DNA of 64,000 bases from Eggerthellaceae bacterium. GTDB lineage: Bacteria; Actinomycetota; Coriobacteriia; Coriobacteriales; Eggerthellaceae. The notes beneath the pieces were generated by a model. The model was not told where the DNA came from and searched no databases. It saw only the letters and a list, made by a program, of their open reading frames with translations. Positions 53,780-62,082 of this stretch are shown piece after piece. Made by a program: the position numbers and the translations under genes. The stretch is from contig SUUI01000001.1 of the NCBI GenBank assembly GCA_015062605.1, forward strand, positions 124,001 to 188,000, written 5' to 3'. Numbering within the stretch: the stretch's first letter is position 1; every line of letters begins with the position of its first letter.

Positions 53780-55120
53780 TTAATCGATTCTGTCCGCACC
53801 GATCGCGCGGGCATCTGCTACCCAGTCGGGCTGTGCTTCTGCAATCCAGTAGCCGAATGCACGGAAGACGACGAGCATGACACCGACGGAAAGCACGCAT
53901 AAGACGTACACGCCGATAAGCAGGAGGATGAAACCGAATAATCCGAATATGATAAGCGCGCTTTCGGCATTCACGGCTGCTACGAAGAGTCCGCTTACGA
54001 TGGCAGCTACGAACGAGAAGACGAGCCCCGCCGCAACCGTGATCAGGTTCGGCAACCAGAAAAGCGCCATCGTGCTTCCGAAGTTCTCCTTGAACGTCGG
54101 CCAAATCCTATCGAAGGTGAACGCATCGCCAAGCTGACGGGATAGGGCGAGACGCATGATGCACAGCTGCATAAACGGAGCAGCGAGCACGATGGCAACG
54201 ATTCCGACCAATGGAATGATGCCAACGATGGAGCATGCTATACCCCAAACCAATGTGATGACGAACTCGAAGAAGCCAAGAACGAATGCTCCCTCTTGGA
54301 AAATCCTCATATCGGTGCGTCCATCTTTGAAAGCCGCGCGAGCACCCCAACGCATGGCAAAGCCGGCTGCAAAGAAATTCAGGATCGGAACAGCACTGAC
54401 CAATCCGAGCAAGAGGACCTTCACCATCCAGTTCGGCATGGACTTGAAGTCTTCCCAACCCTGCCTCAAAGCTTCGCGGTACTGTACTTTATTGGGCGCC
54501 GGATACCTTCTGTACGACGCGGCGTATGCTGCCTGCTGATAGCCATCCGCTTGACCGCCAGCTGTGGTGTAGACCTTATGCGCGACAGCCGGCTCCGGTC
54601 GAGGTGCTTCGACCTTGGGCTCTTCTGGTGTCGTCGGATGCGCATAGGCGCCAGCATACGGATTGTATGCATCGGCCTCAGGTGCTTCGGAGTCATCGGC
54701 TTCGACGGTCTCGTCGGCATCCTCGATGACAACCTCCTCGGCATCCTCGATGACAACCTCCTCGGCATCCTCGATGACGTCCTCAGCGGCCTCTTGAACC
54801 TCTTCGACTATCTCGGCGATGTCCTCTTGGGCTTCTTCGACGGCCTCCTCGACGACCTCTGCGACCTCTTCTTTCACTTCATCAACAGCATCGGCAGCTT
54901 CTTCTACGACCTCGGCGACAGCATCGGGCGCATCCTGCGCAATCGCCTCATCGACCAGAACGTCTTCGGCAAGGCCGTCTTCGACGATTTCGACTTCCTC
55001 GTCGAATGTCCTCTCGATAGGTTCTGGCATTTCATCAGGAGCGGCGAAACGAGCGCCGCAGTTTGGGCAGAATAATGCGTCATCCCTGCAAGGCGCCCCA
55101 CAGAGTGAACATGTTGGCAT
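53780..55120 (-). CDS. Zinc-ribbon membrane protein with DUF4013-like domain and acidic repeat region
   Basis: 446 residues, function unknown. The N-terminus is a zinc ribbon (CSLCGAPCRDDALFCPNCG, Cys at 4, 7, 18 and 21). Residues 30-160 are extremely acidic, with Glu/Val/Asp repeats, including three EDAEEVVI-like units encoded by a 24-base tandem repeat. A Pro/Tyr-rich linker leads to the C-terminal membrane domain (about 240-430) with six or so hydrophobic segments, matching DUF4013 in pattern. AAGGAG precedes the ATG. I do not know its role. Confidence 0.85.
   Translation of the reverse strand: MPTCSLCGAPCRDDALFCPNCGARFAAPDEMPEPIERTFDEEVEIVEDGLAEDVLVDEAIAQDAPDAVAEVVEEAADAVDEVKEEVAEVVEEAVEEAQEDIAEIVEEVQEAAEDVIEDAEEVVIEDAEEVVIEDADETVEADDSEAPEADAYNPYAGAYAHPTTPEEPKVEAPRPEPAVAHKVYTTAGGQADGYQQAAYAASYRRYPAPNKVQYREALRQGWEDFKSMPNWMVKVLLLGLVSAVPILNFFAAGFAMRWGARAAFKDGRTDMRIFQEGAFVLGFFEFVITLVWGIACSIVGIIPLVGIVAIVLAAPFMQLCIMRLALSRQLGDAFTFDRIWPTFKENFGSTMALFWLPNLITVAAGLVFSFVAAIVSGLFVAAVNAESALIIFGLFGFILLLIGVYVLCVLSVGVMLVVFRAFGYWIAEAQPDWVADARAIGADRID
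54714..54785 (-). repeat. Three tandem 24-base repeats within the DUF4013-like gene
   Basis: The unit TCGGCATCCTCGATGACAAC plus CTCC repeats about three times, the last copy diverging in its final bases. It encodes successive acidic octapeptides (EDAEEVVI-like). Its length can change by slippage, so copy number may vary between strains. Confidence 0.85.
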
Positions 55121-55268
55121 ACGGGGTCTCCTTTCCTCACGCTATGTTATTCGCATTTATTGTCTCACGATATCACTTCTGGAATGAGCAAACCTGTAAA
55201 TCTAACGAGTTTTTCCATGTTGCATTCCAAGCATGGGAAAGAGCTTGTCCCGCATACTGCCTAGGATG

Positions 55269-57077
55269 CTACTCCCCAAGCTGCTCGGCAGCCTCGAGCC
55301 ATACAAGTTCGAGCTCTTCAAGCCTTTGCTCAAGTTGTTGAATCTCTTCCTGAAAGCCCAGCAGTCCTTCGAAATCGGTCGGATCATGTTCTTCCATTCG
55401 ACGTTTGGCGTCTTCGATCTTCGAACGCACGGTTGCCATCTTCGTCTCGGAAGAATCCATGGCCTTACGGAACATGCGGATTTGACCTCCAGAAAGCTTC
55501 GAAGGCGCTTCGCTCGCATGCTCTGGAGAATCGGATTCGTTATTATATCCGGATTCCCCTACCATCGCGCCCTCTTCGCTTTTGGCAAGAAGCTCCAAGA
55601 ATTCATCAACGCCACGTGGAACATGTCTGAGCGTTCCATCGATGAGCGCGAATTGATGGTCTGTTACGCGTTCCATAAGATAACGATCATGCGTGACCAG
55701 AATCAGCGTGCCTGGCCAGCCATCGAGCAAGTCCTCTACAGCAGCGAGCATGTCGGTGTCCAGATCGTTGCCCGGCTCATCGAGAATCAGAACGTTCGGT
55801 TCGTCAAGCAGAAGCATCATGAGCGCAAGGCGGCGCTTCTGCCCGCCCGACAGATCGCAAACGGGCTCGTTCATATCATCGTTCGTGAAGCCCAGCTTCT
55901 CCAGCAATCTTTTAGGAGTGTATTCCTTGTCATCGAGCATCTTGCGATGCGGATACCGCGACACGACCTGGCGAACCCTGTCATTGCCTGCCTCCACAAG
56001 ATTGTCGAGCCCCTGCGAAAGCACCCCGAAACGTACCGTCTTCCCGATTTTAAGCGAGCCTTCAGTAAGGGGCTGCAAGCCTTGGATGGTGCGTAGAAGG
56101 GTTGTTTTGCCCACGCCGTTCACACCGAGCACTCCGTAGCGGTCTCCCGGGCCGATGAGCCACGTTACATCACGCAACACTGGGCCTTCTCCATAGTCGA
56201 CCGTTGCGTCAACCAGGTCGATAACCTGTTTCCCAAGTCGTGCGCACGCCATGCGCTTGAGTTCGATGCTGTCGCGTAAGGGCGGCACGTCCGCAATGAG
56301 CGCTTGGGCAGCAGCGACATGGAATTTCGGCTTCGTTGCACGCGCACGGGCTCCGCGAGAAAGCCATGCGAGCTCACGGCGAAGCGCGTTTTGGCGCTTC
56401 TGCTCGGCCAACGTCGCTAAACGATCGCGCTCCACACGTTGCATGATGTAAGCAGAAAAGCCGCCTTCGAACGGCTCGACAAGGCCATCGTGCACTTCCC
56501 ACATATCGAGGCAGGTTTCATCTAGGAACCAACGATCGTGCGTCACGACAAGCAGCACACCTGTTTTTGTTTTCCAGCGTGTCTTCAGATGGTTGGCAAG
56601 CCAGGTTATTGCGCGGATATCGAGATGGTTGGTAGGCTCGTCAAGAGCCAGAACATCCCACTCGCCTACAAGCAGGCGCGCCAAATCGACGCGGCGGCGC
56701 TGTCCGCCCGAGAGTGTGCCGATAACTCCATGCCAGTCGATGCCGTCGAGCAAGCCATTGATGATACTACGGATCCGCGGATCGGATGCCCATTCGTACT
56801 GCTCTCGGTCACCAACGACCGCACGCTCAACGGTCTGGGCATCATCGAGCGCATCCGTCTGGCCGAGCAGCCCGACACGTACACCGCGAGTTCGGACCAC
56901 GCGGCCGCCATCAGGTTCAAGTTGCCCGCATAAAAGCGAAAGCAAAGTCGATTTCCCATCGCCATTGCGCCCCACTATGCCAATGCGCGCACCGTCCTCG
57001 ATTCCGAGGGTCAAATCGGTAAACACCGTCTTCGTCGGAAAATCGACACGTACTTTTTCACAACCAAGTAAGAACAT
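55269..57077 (-). CDS. ABC-F family ATP-binding protein (Uup/EttA-like)
   Basis: 602 residues, two ABC domains and no membrane segments, so not a transporter. Walker A motifs are GRNGDGKSTL and GVNGVGKTTL; signatures are LSGGQRRRVDLAR and LSGGQKRRLALM. A linker of about 80 residues lies between them and a coiled-coil segment (about 540-602) ends the protein, as in Uup. ABC-F proteins act on stalled or early ribosomes; some confer antibiotic resistance. There is no ribosome site, but a -10 (57084-57089) sits six bases before the ATG, so the mRNA may be leaderless. Confidence 0.92.
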   Translation of the reverse strand: MFLLGCEKVRVDFPTKTVFTDLTLGIEDGARIGIVGRNGDGKSTLLSLLCGQLEPDGGRVVRTRGVRVGLLGQTDALDDAQTVERAVVGDREQYEWASDPRIRSIINGLLDGIDWHGVIGTLSGGQRRRVDLARLLVGEWDVLALDEPTNHLDIRAITWLANHLKTRWKTKTGVLLVVTHDRWFLDETCLDMWEVHDGLVEPFEGGFSAYIMQRVERDRLATLAEQKRQNALRRELAWLSRGARARATKPKFHVAAAQALIADVPPLRDSIELKRMACARLGKQVIDLVDATVDYGEGPVLRDVTWLIGPGDRYGVLGVNGVGKTTLLRTIQGLQPLTEGSLKIGKTVRFGVLSQGLDNLVEAGNDRVRQVVSRYPHRKMLDDKEYTPKRLLEKLGFTNDDMNEPVCDLSGGQKRRLALMMLLLDEPNVLILDEPGNDLDTDMLAAVEDLLDGWPGTLILVTHDRYLMERVTDHQFALIDGTLRHVPRGVDEFLELLAKSEEGAMVGESGYNNESDSPEHASEAPSKLSGGQIRMFRKAMDSSETKMATVRSKIEDAKRRMEEHDPTDFEGLLGFQEEIQQLEQRLEELELVWLEAAEQLGE

Positions 57078-57083
57078 GTGCGT

Positions 57084-57089
57084 ATCATA
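57084..57089 (-). promoter_or_regulatory. -10 element implying a leaderless ABC-F message
   Basis: TATGAT on the minus strand ends six bases before the ATG at 57077. A start 6-7 bases downstream of a -10 would fall on the initiation codon itself. No Shine-Dalgarno lies before the ATG, which supports this reading. A -35 is not obvious. Confidence 0.45.
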
Positions 57090-57103
57090 CCGTATTCATG
57101 AGA

Positions 57104-57130
57104 AGAGGCGGGGCATTGCACCCCGCCTCT
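57104..57130 (-). terminator. Terminator of the acidic repeat protein gene
   Basis: AGAGGCGGGG pairs perfectly with CCCCGCCTCT around a seven-base loop, followed on the minus strand by TCTCATG. The T-run is weak. It lies about 60 bases past the stop at 57192. Confidence 0.75.
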
Positions 57131-57191
57131 AGAATCGATTGCGTACCGCGCGGTGGAATGCGCGGCTGCACTCGCAAGCGTTTCCCTGGCG

Positions 57192-57767
57192 TTACTCGAC
57201 GATCTCCTCAGCTTCCTCGGCAACTTCTGCGGCCTCTTCGGCGACTTCGTCGGCAGCGGCCTGCGCAGCAGCGACTGCATCGCCAGCAGCAGCGGCAGCG
57301 GCGTCTGCAACCTCGGCGGCAGCAGAGGCAGCGTCCTCGGCAGCCTCAGCAGGCTCAGCGGCATCAGCTTTGAAGGCAGCGACGGCAGCGCTCAATGCGC
57401 CCATGCCCTTCTTGAAGAAGGCGACTGCCTTCTCATCGAGATCGGTCTCATCGAGGATGCCCTTAATCTTCGTCATTGCCTTGTCGTCGACATCGGTCTT
57501 ATCGAGCAGGCTCTTGATACCCGCAGCGGCCTTCTCGTCGATATCGGTCTTGTCGAGCAGATCCTGGATACCCTGCTTCGCAGACGCGAGCTTGGACTTC
57601 GCATCGAACTCGTCCCATGCGACAGCAGCTTTGCCTGCGAGATCGGAAGCGACTTCCTTCGCAGATGCGAGAGCTGCATCGGCATCGAAATCATCTATTG
57701 CCTTGGCAGCCTTCTCGGCCAAGCCGTCAACGCCTTCCTTCAAAGAATCCAGATTGATGTCAGCCAT
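57192..57767 (-). CDS. Acidic protein with three 17-residue Asp-rich repeats, function unknown
   Basis: 191 residues, no family recognised. Residues 67-83, 84-100 and 101-117 are tandem copies of a 17-residue unit with pattern I-x2-[LI]-L-D-[KE]-T-D-x-D-[ED]-K-A. The spacing of the aspartates resembles calcium-binding or helical-hairpin repeats, though it is not a clear EF-hand. The C-terminal third (from 135) is almost wholly Ala/Glu/Val. There is no signal peptide. AAGGAGG precedes the ATG at 57767; the longer frame is unsupported. It is likely cytoplasmic. Confidence 0.85.
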   Translation of the reverse strand: MADINLDSLKEGVDGLAEKAAKAIDDFDADAALASAKEVASDLAGKAAVAWDEFDAKSKLASAKQGIQDLLDKTDIDEKAAAGIKSLLDKTDVDDKAMTKIKGILDETDLDEKAVAFFKKGMGALSAAVAAFKADAAEPAEAAEDAASAAAEVADAAAAAAGDAVAAAQAAADEVAEEAAEVAEEAEEIVE

Positions 57768-57953
57768 GATAGCCTCCTTATTTCGTGTGTTTTTGCAGGC
57801 AAGCAATGAAATCCCGCCTGCTTCTTTTCCTGACGCTACTGTATCACAGCCCCAACCTGCCGCAAGCAATTACGTGCAAATCGCGCGAAAAAGATTCATA
57901 CTGCTGATAAAGGCATTCCCATATGCCAATCAGCCTTTTGCAAAGGAAGGACC

Positions 57954-58781
57954 ATGGAAGCGAATCGCAGCAGCTCAACCCAACCCATCGAAACCTTACG
58001 CACGTGGATCGAAGAATGCCCACCGCAAGGCATGGTGTTCTTCGGAGGGGCAGGCGTATCCACCGAAAGCGGGATCCCTGATTTCCGCAGTGCGAAAGGC
58101 ATCTTCCTCCAAGATCTGGGAAAAGAAGCCGCACAGTTCGCTGAGCGAACGGGTCACCCACAGCGTGCGAAGAAGCTCGCGAACCTCAAACTCACACCTG
58201 AGCAGGTGGTAAGCCGATCGTTCTTCGACGAGTATCCTGCAGAGTTCTATGCGTTTTATTGCGACAAGATGATATTCGCTGATGCACAACCGAACGCCGC
58301 GCACCGCAAACTCGCCCAACTTGAGGAACAAGGCATCCTACGCGCTATCGTGACGCAGAACATCGATGGTCTGCATCAGGCTGCGGGAAGCAAAAACGTA
58401 TTCGAACTGCACGGTAGCGTATTGCGCAACTACTGCATGCGATGCCGAACTTCATACTCGCTTGATGAGATGCTTGCCGCACGCGAAACCTCTGAGGATG
58501 GCATTCCGCGCTGCCTCGAATGCGGCGGAATCATCAAACCCGATGTTGTGCTCTACGAAGAAGGGCTTGACATGGACGTGCTCGAAGGAGCGGTTGACGC
58601 CATTACACGCGCCTCGCTTCTGGTTATTGCAGGTACGTCTCTTGTCGTCAATCCGGCGGCTAGCCTCATCCACTACTTCCACGGATCGCATCTAGCTATC
58701 GTCAATCTCTCGCCCACCTCCGCTGACAGGCTTGCCGACCTCGTTATCGCCGAACCTGTCGGCAGGGTTTTTGACTTCTAA
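57954..58781 (+). CDS. cobB: Sir2-family NAD-dependent protein deacylase
   Basis: 275 residues. Sirtuins remove acyl groups from lysines using NAD. Motifs are GAGVSTESGIPDFRS (about 32-46), TQNIDGLHQAAGS, the catalytic His in ELHGS, and four zinc cysteines in the small domain (CMRCRTSYS and CLECGG). AAGGAAGGACC precedes the ATG. It is monocistronic, ending at a bidirectional hairpin shared with the convergent hydrolase gene. Its substrates are unknown. Confidence 0.95.
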   Translation: MEANRSSSTQPIETLRTWIEECPPQGMVFFGGAGVSTESGIPDFRSAKGIFLQDLGKEAAQFAERTGHPQRAKKLANLKLTPEQVVSRSFFDEYPAEFYAFYCDKMIFADAQPNAAHRKLAQLEEQGILRAIVTQNIDGLHQAAGSKNVFELHGSVLRNYCMRCRTSYSLDEMLAARETSEDGIPRCLECGGIIKPDVVLYEEGLDMDVLEGAVDAITRASLLVIAGTSLVVNPAASLIHYFHGSHLAIVNLSPTSADRLADLVIAEPVGRVFDF

Positions 58782-58784
58782 GCA

Positions 58785-58820
58785 GAAAGGCCGGCATCCG
58801 CACCGGACTCCGGCCTTTCT
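58785..58820. terminator. Bidirectional terminator between cobB and the hydrolase gene
   Basis: AGAAAGGCCGG pairs perfectly with CCGGCCTTTCT around a 15-base loop. The flanks hold A on the left and T on the right, so it can serve both converging genes. Confidence 0.88.
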
Positions 58821-58842
58821 CAGTAGGTTTTTCAGAAAACCT

Positions 58843-59781
58843 TTATTCGAAATACGGCCACGGGCCACGCAGCCAATCGATGATGTCGCTTTCGACCTCG
58901 AACTTCAGCTCGTCATAGTTGTGAATCTCATGACGATAACCCGTGTAAAGCTTCGTCGTGACGTCATGACCAGTGTCGGTCAACCAATTCGCGCACATAT
59001 ACACGCCCTCGCCGAAGTTGCCGACCGGATCTTGATCGCCCGCGATAAGGAGGATCGGCAAATCGGTCGGTACCTTCTCGGCCCATTCGGTACCCTCGAT
59101 GACAAGCATCATATCGATGAAGTCGCGCAGGCTGATGTTATGCGTAGGATGCGTGAACGCATCGAACGGATCCTCGGCATGATCCTTCTGCACGAACGGA
59201 TCGTGGCAAATCCACTCGTTGCCGAGAGTGGCGCCTTCCTCGCAACGGCTGAACATCCAGCCCATGAGCGCAGCCACGAACGTCGGATCGCTTTCGTGCG
59301 CTTTGCCTGCCTCGACGGCAGCGTCGACCATTGCCCGCACTTCATGGGTGTTCTTGAAAACACCTGTGGTACCGCAGTAAATGGCTCCTGCTAAATCATC
59401 ACCATATTTTGCCGAATAGTCGCGTGCGATCATCGATCCCATCGAATGGCCGAACATGAAATACGGCAAATCAGGATATTTTTCACAAACGATATCGTGG
59501 AAGAGCTTCTCGTCTTCCATCATGGTATGCGGGCCTGCCTCGCCCCAGTCGCCCCACGTATCGTTGAGGATGGCGGTCGCACCATGGCCGACATGATCAT
59601 CGGCCGCGACGATGAAACCAGCATCCATGAGCGCCACGATAAGGTGGAAATAACGGCGTGAGTGCTCACCGAAACCATGGACCAGCTGCACGATGCCTTC
59701 TGGCTCGCACGCTGGAACATAAATCCATCCGACAACTTGGTCGCGTCCGTTCGATGATGGGAACTTCACTTCATGCAGCAT
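58843..59781 (-). CDS. Alpha/beta hydrolase, serine lysophospholipase/monoglyceride lipase-like
   Basis: 312 residues. The nucleophile is S113 in GHSMGS, the oxyanion HGFGEHSRRY (35-44) is typical of monoacylglycerol lipase-like enzymes, and the Asp and His are likely in GDQDPVG (near 250) and YRHEIHNY (near 287). There is no signal peptide, so it is cytoplasmic. AAAGGAG precedes the ATG. It follows the thioesterase gene by 48 bases on the same strand; both act on esters, so they may be cotranscribed. The substrate is unknown. Confidence 0.92.
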   Translation of the reverse strand: MLHEVKFPSSNGRDQVVGWIYVPACEPEGIVQLVHGFGEHSRRYFHLIVALMDAGFIVAADDHVGHGATAILNDTWGDWGEAGPHTMMEDEKLFHDIVCEKYPDLPYFMFGHSMGSMIARDYSAKYGDDLAGAIYCGTTGVFKNTHEVRAMVDAAVEAGKAHESDPTFVAALMGWMFSRCEEGATLGNEWICHDPFVQKDHAEDPFDAFTHPTHNISLRDFIDMMLVIEGTEWAEKVPTDLPILLIAGDQDPVGNFGEGVYMCANWLTDTGHDVTTKLYTGYRHEIHNYDELKFEVESDIIDWLRGPWPYFE

Positions 59782-59829
59782 GATAATCTCCTTTCGACAT
59801 TCTTAAAGCGCATCTTTTTCTCTAAAAAG

Positions 59830-60234
59830 CTAACGATACGTGGTTGCCGTCATAATGGCAACCGTATTGTTTTCCTCATCAGTTACGGTAATCGTATAGG
59901 CTCCGATATGCCGACCCGAGCGATTCGCCACCGCAGTCGCCGTGAGCTTATCCCCACGGGCGCTTGTGAGGAATTTAATGTCTGATTCAATTGAAACCGT
60001 TGGTTTCTCACCAACATTGCAGGCGATAGCAAGCGCGAAATCGGCCAGCGTGAATACCGCACCGCCCATCACATTGCCCATCGCGTTGCGGTGGCCATCC
60101 GTAAGCTGCATGGTACAGACTGCTCGACCGCGCGAAGCTTCTTCGATACTGCATTGTGCATTCGTCGCAAAACGGTCTTGCACAAAGAATTCTCGGATTT
60201 CCTCGATTGTTGCATCTGCGGTTAATTCTGCCAT
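59830..60234 (-). CDS. PaaI-type hotdog thioesterase
   Basis: 134 residues. The hotdog fold is shown by AMGNVMGGAVFTLADFALAIACN (about 50-72), which contains the Gly-Gly and Asp of PaaI-like acyl-CoA thioesterases, and the later SARGDKLTATAVANRSGRHIGAYTITVTDEE strands. They hydrolyse aryl or acyl-CoA thioesters, often phenylacetyl-CoA. GAGGAG precedes the ATG. It pairs with the downstream hydrolase gene. The particular acyl-CoA is unknown. Confidence 0.9.
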   Translation of the reverse strand: MAELTADATIEEIREFFVQDRFATNAQCSIEEASRGRAVCTMQLTDGHRNAMGNVMGGAVFTLADFALAIACNVGEKPTVSIESDIKFLTSARGDKLTATAVANRSGRHIGAYTITVTDEENNTVAIMTATTYR

Positions 60235-60286
60235 TTGAATTCTCCTCGTCTTCCGTAGAACGTTTACCGCTGGATTAGGATAAAAA

Positions 60287-60313
60287 GACGCGGCACACTT
60301 AGTGTACCGCGTC
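60287..60313 (-). terminator. Terminator of the NCS2 permease gene
   Basis: GACGCGG-CACACT pairs with AGTGTA-CCGCGTC around a short loop, followed on the minus strand by TTTTTATCC. It lies about 30 bases past the stop at 60345. Confidence 0.92.
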
Positions 60314-60344
60314 CTTCCGTTGTTTACAGCGTCAGCCCATTTGC

Positions 60345-61772
60345 CTATTCGCGTTTCTCGACTTCTTCGTCCATCTCGCGCGTCATAGGATGAGCACTCG
60401 GTTGCGGCGGAACCGTCGTAGCTGCTGCAGAAATGCTCCCATCAGCTTCGCGCGCATCGAAATCGTAATCCTTACCAGGCAGGATCGCATTCATGATGAT
60501 GCCGACCAAAGAACCGATTGCCAAACCGGAGAGCGAAATGACGATCGTGCCGAAATCGAGCACGATTGCGCCGGCGGTGCTGTAGTTGATACCAAGAGTC
60601 AAAACGAGGATGAGTGCGGCAACCAGAACGTTGCGGCTCTTCGTGAAGTCGACTTGGTTCTCGATCAGGTTGCGGACGCCAACGGCGGAGATCATGCCGT
60701 AGAGCACGAGCGAAACACCACCGATGACGCAGGCGGGCATCGCGCCGATGACCGCTGCGAATTTCGGACAGAAGGAGAAGAGGATCGCAAAGCACGCTGC
60801 GATGCGCACGACGCGGGGATCGAACACGCGGGTCAGAGCGAGCACGCCGGTGTTCTCGCCGTACGTGGTGTTCGCAGGAGCACCGAACAGGGATGCAACG
60901 ATGGTAGCAAGGCCATCGCCTAAAAGCGTGCGATGCAGACCAGGCTCAGCGATGAAGTTGCGCTCGCAAGTTGAGCTGATTGCCGAGATGTCGCCGATAT
61001 GCTCGATCATCGTCGCAAACGCGATCGGCATGATGGTGATGACGGCGGTGATGGCAAGGCCACTATCGAAGTTAGGACCAAACAGGCCGAACACGGTGTT
61101 CTCCATTGCGACCGGCAGACCGATCCAGGCAGCGGAGGCGACGCCAGAGAAGTCGACAAGACCGCAAACCGCAGCGACGACGTAGGAGATGATGACACCC
61201 ATGAGAATCGGGATGATCTTGATCATGCCCCTGCCCCAGATGTTGCAGATGATGATGACGATGACGGCCAGAATGGCGATATACCAATTCGTCTCGCAGT
61301 TCGCGATAGCAGAGCTCGCGAGAATCAGGCCGATGCAGATGACGATGGGGCCGGTGACCACGGGTGGGAAGAAGCGCATGACGCGCTTGGCGCCAAAGCC
61401 CGCGAAGCAGCCCGAAAGCACCAGGTAGAGCAAGCCTGCGCACGCAACACCAAGGCATGCATACGGGAGCAGGGCCGCCTCGCCGTTCGGCGCGATGGCG
61501 AAGTAGCCTGCCAGGAACGCGAACGAAGAGCCGAGGAATGCCGGAACTTCCCTCTTAGAAAGAAAATGGAACAACAACGTTCCAAGTCCAGCGAAGAGCA
61601 ATGTTGCGGAAACGGAAAGTCCCGTGAGAACCGGGACCAGAATCGTCGCCCCGAACATCGCGAACATGTGCTGGAGACCCAGCACGATCATTTTCGGTGC
61701 GCCAAGTGCGCGGGCATCATACACCGCCGGTGCCTGTTCGTGCACAGCGGAAGTGGCGTTGTCTTTCGCCAT
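60345..61772 (-). CDS. uraA: NCS2 nucleobase permease (UraA/xanthine type)
   Basis: 475 residues from the chosen start, with about fourteen hydrophobic segments. The NCS2 motifs are GLQHMFAMFGATILVPVLTGL near the N-terminus and the substrate region SLFGAPANTTYGENTGVLALTRV (about 290-312). It is a proton-coupled importer of uracil or a related base; the PANTTYGEN motif favours uracil over purines. The ATG at 61772 has GGAGGAGGG upstream and the longer frame does not. No pyr genes lie next to it. Confidence 0.9.
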   Translation of the reverse strand: MAKDNATSAVHEQAPAVYDARALGAPKMIVLGLQHMFAMFGATILVPVLTGLSVSATLLFAGLGTLLFHFLSKREVPAFLGSSFAFLAGYFAIAPNGEAALLPYACLGVACAGLLYLVLSGCFAGFGAKRVMRFFPPVVTGPIVICIGLILASSAIANCETNWYIAILAVIVIIICNIWGRGMIKIIPILMGVIISYVVAAVCGLVDFSGVASAAWIGLPVAMENTVFGLFGPNFDSGLAITAVITIMPIAFATMIEHIGDISAISSTCERNFIAEPGLHRTLLGDGLATIVASLFGAPANTTYGENTGVLALTRVFDPRVVRIAACFAILFSFCPKFAAVIGAMPACVIGGVSLVLYGMISAVGVRNLIENQVDFTKSRNVLVAALILVLTLGINYSTAGAIVLDFGTIVISLSGLAIGSLVGIIMNAILPGKDYDFDAREADGSISAAATTVPPQPSAHPMTREMDEEVEKRE

Positions 61773-61903
61773 CAGACCCTCCTCCAAGCCAATATGTTTT
61801 CAGATGTGGTAAGTACTCGGATGAGGCCCGAATGAACGTTTAAACTGCAGCGAAGCACACTCGCGAAGCAATACCTTATCTATAATGCCAGAACGTTTTG
61901 CTT

Positions 61904-61917
61904 TTGTGTGAACACAA
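61904..61917. promoter_or_regulatory. Palindromic operator candidate upstream of uraA
   Basis: TTGTGT-GA-ACACAA is a perfect 6-2-6 palindrome (centre GA/TC). It lies about 20 bases upstream of the candidate -10 for uraA, overlapping the -35 position, so a repressor site is plausible. The regulator is not known. Confidence 0.45.
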
Positions 61918-62013
61918 TGTAAAACTGTCGCTAAAAAGAGCCTTCTTGAACCCGAATGGCACGCGTTTTTTCGTTACTTCCGAGTCATCGTCGAACGAAC
62001 GTGGGCACCCTGC

Positions 62014-62043
62014 GTGAATGACCCCGATGCCGGGGTCATTCAC
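62014..62043 (-). terminator. Long perfect hairpin after the AOR gene
   Basis: GTGAATGACCCC pairs perfectly with GGGGTCATTCAC around a six-base loop. It lies 40-70 bases past the AOR stop. There is no T-run on either strand, so termination may be inefficient or Rho-linked. Confidence 0.6.
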
Positions 62044-62082
62044 GTGCTTCATTATTCCGAATGTGGCGTTTTCCAACACGGG

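Larger units (their letters stand above)
61773..62082. promoter_or_regulatory. Control region between uraA and the AOR gene
   Basis: This 310-base stretch has no convincing gene. It holds a -10 candidate TATAGA (61879-61884, minus strand), a palindrome (61904-61917) and a long hairpin (62014-62043). The short frame at 61876-62079 has no ribosome site and no family match. Confidence 0.6.

Noticed and set aside
54714-54785. CRISPR-like repeat
   Set aside because: The repeats are directly adjacent without spacers and encode part of an acidic protein in frame.
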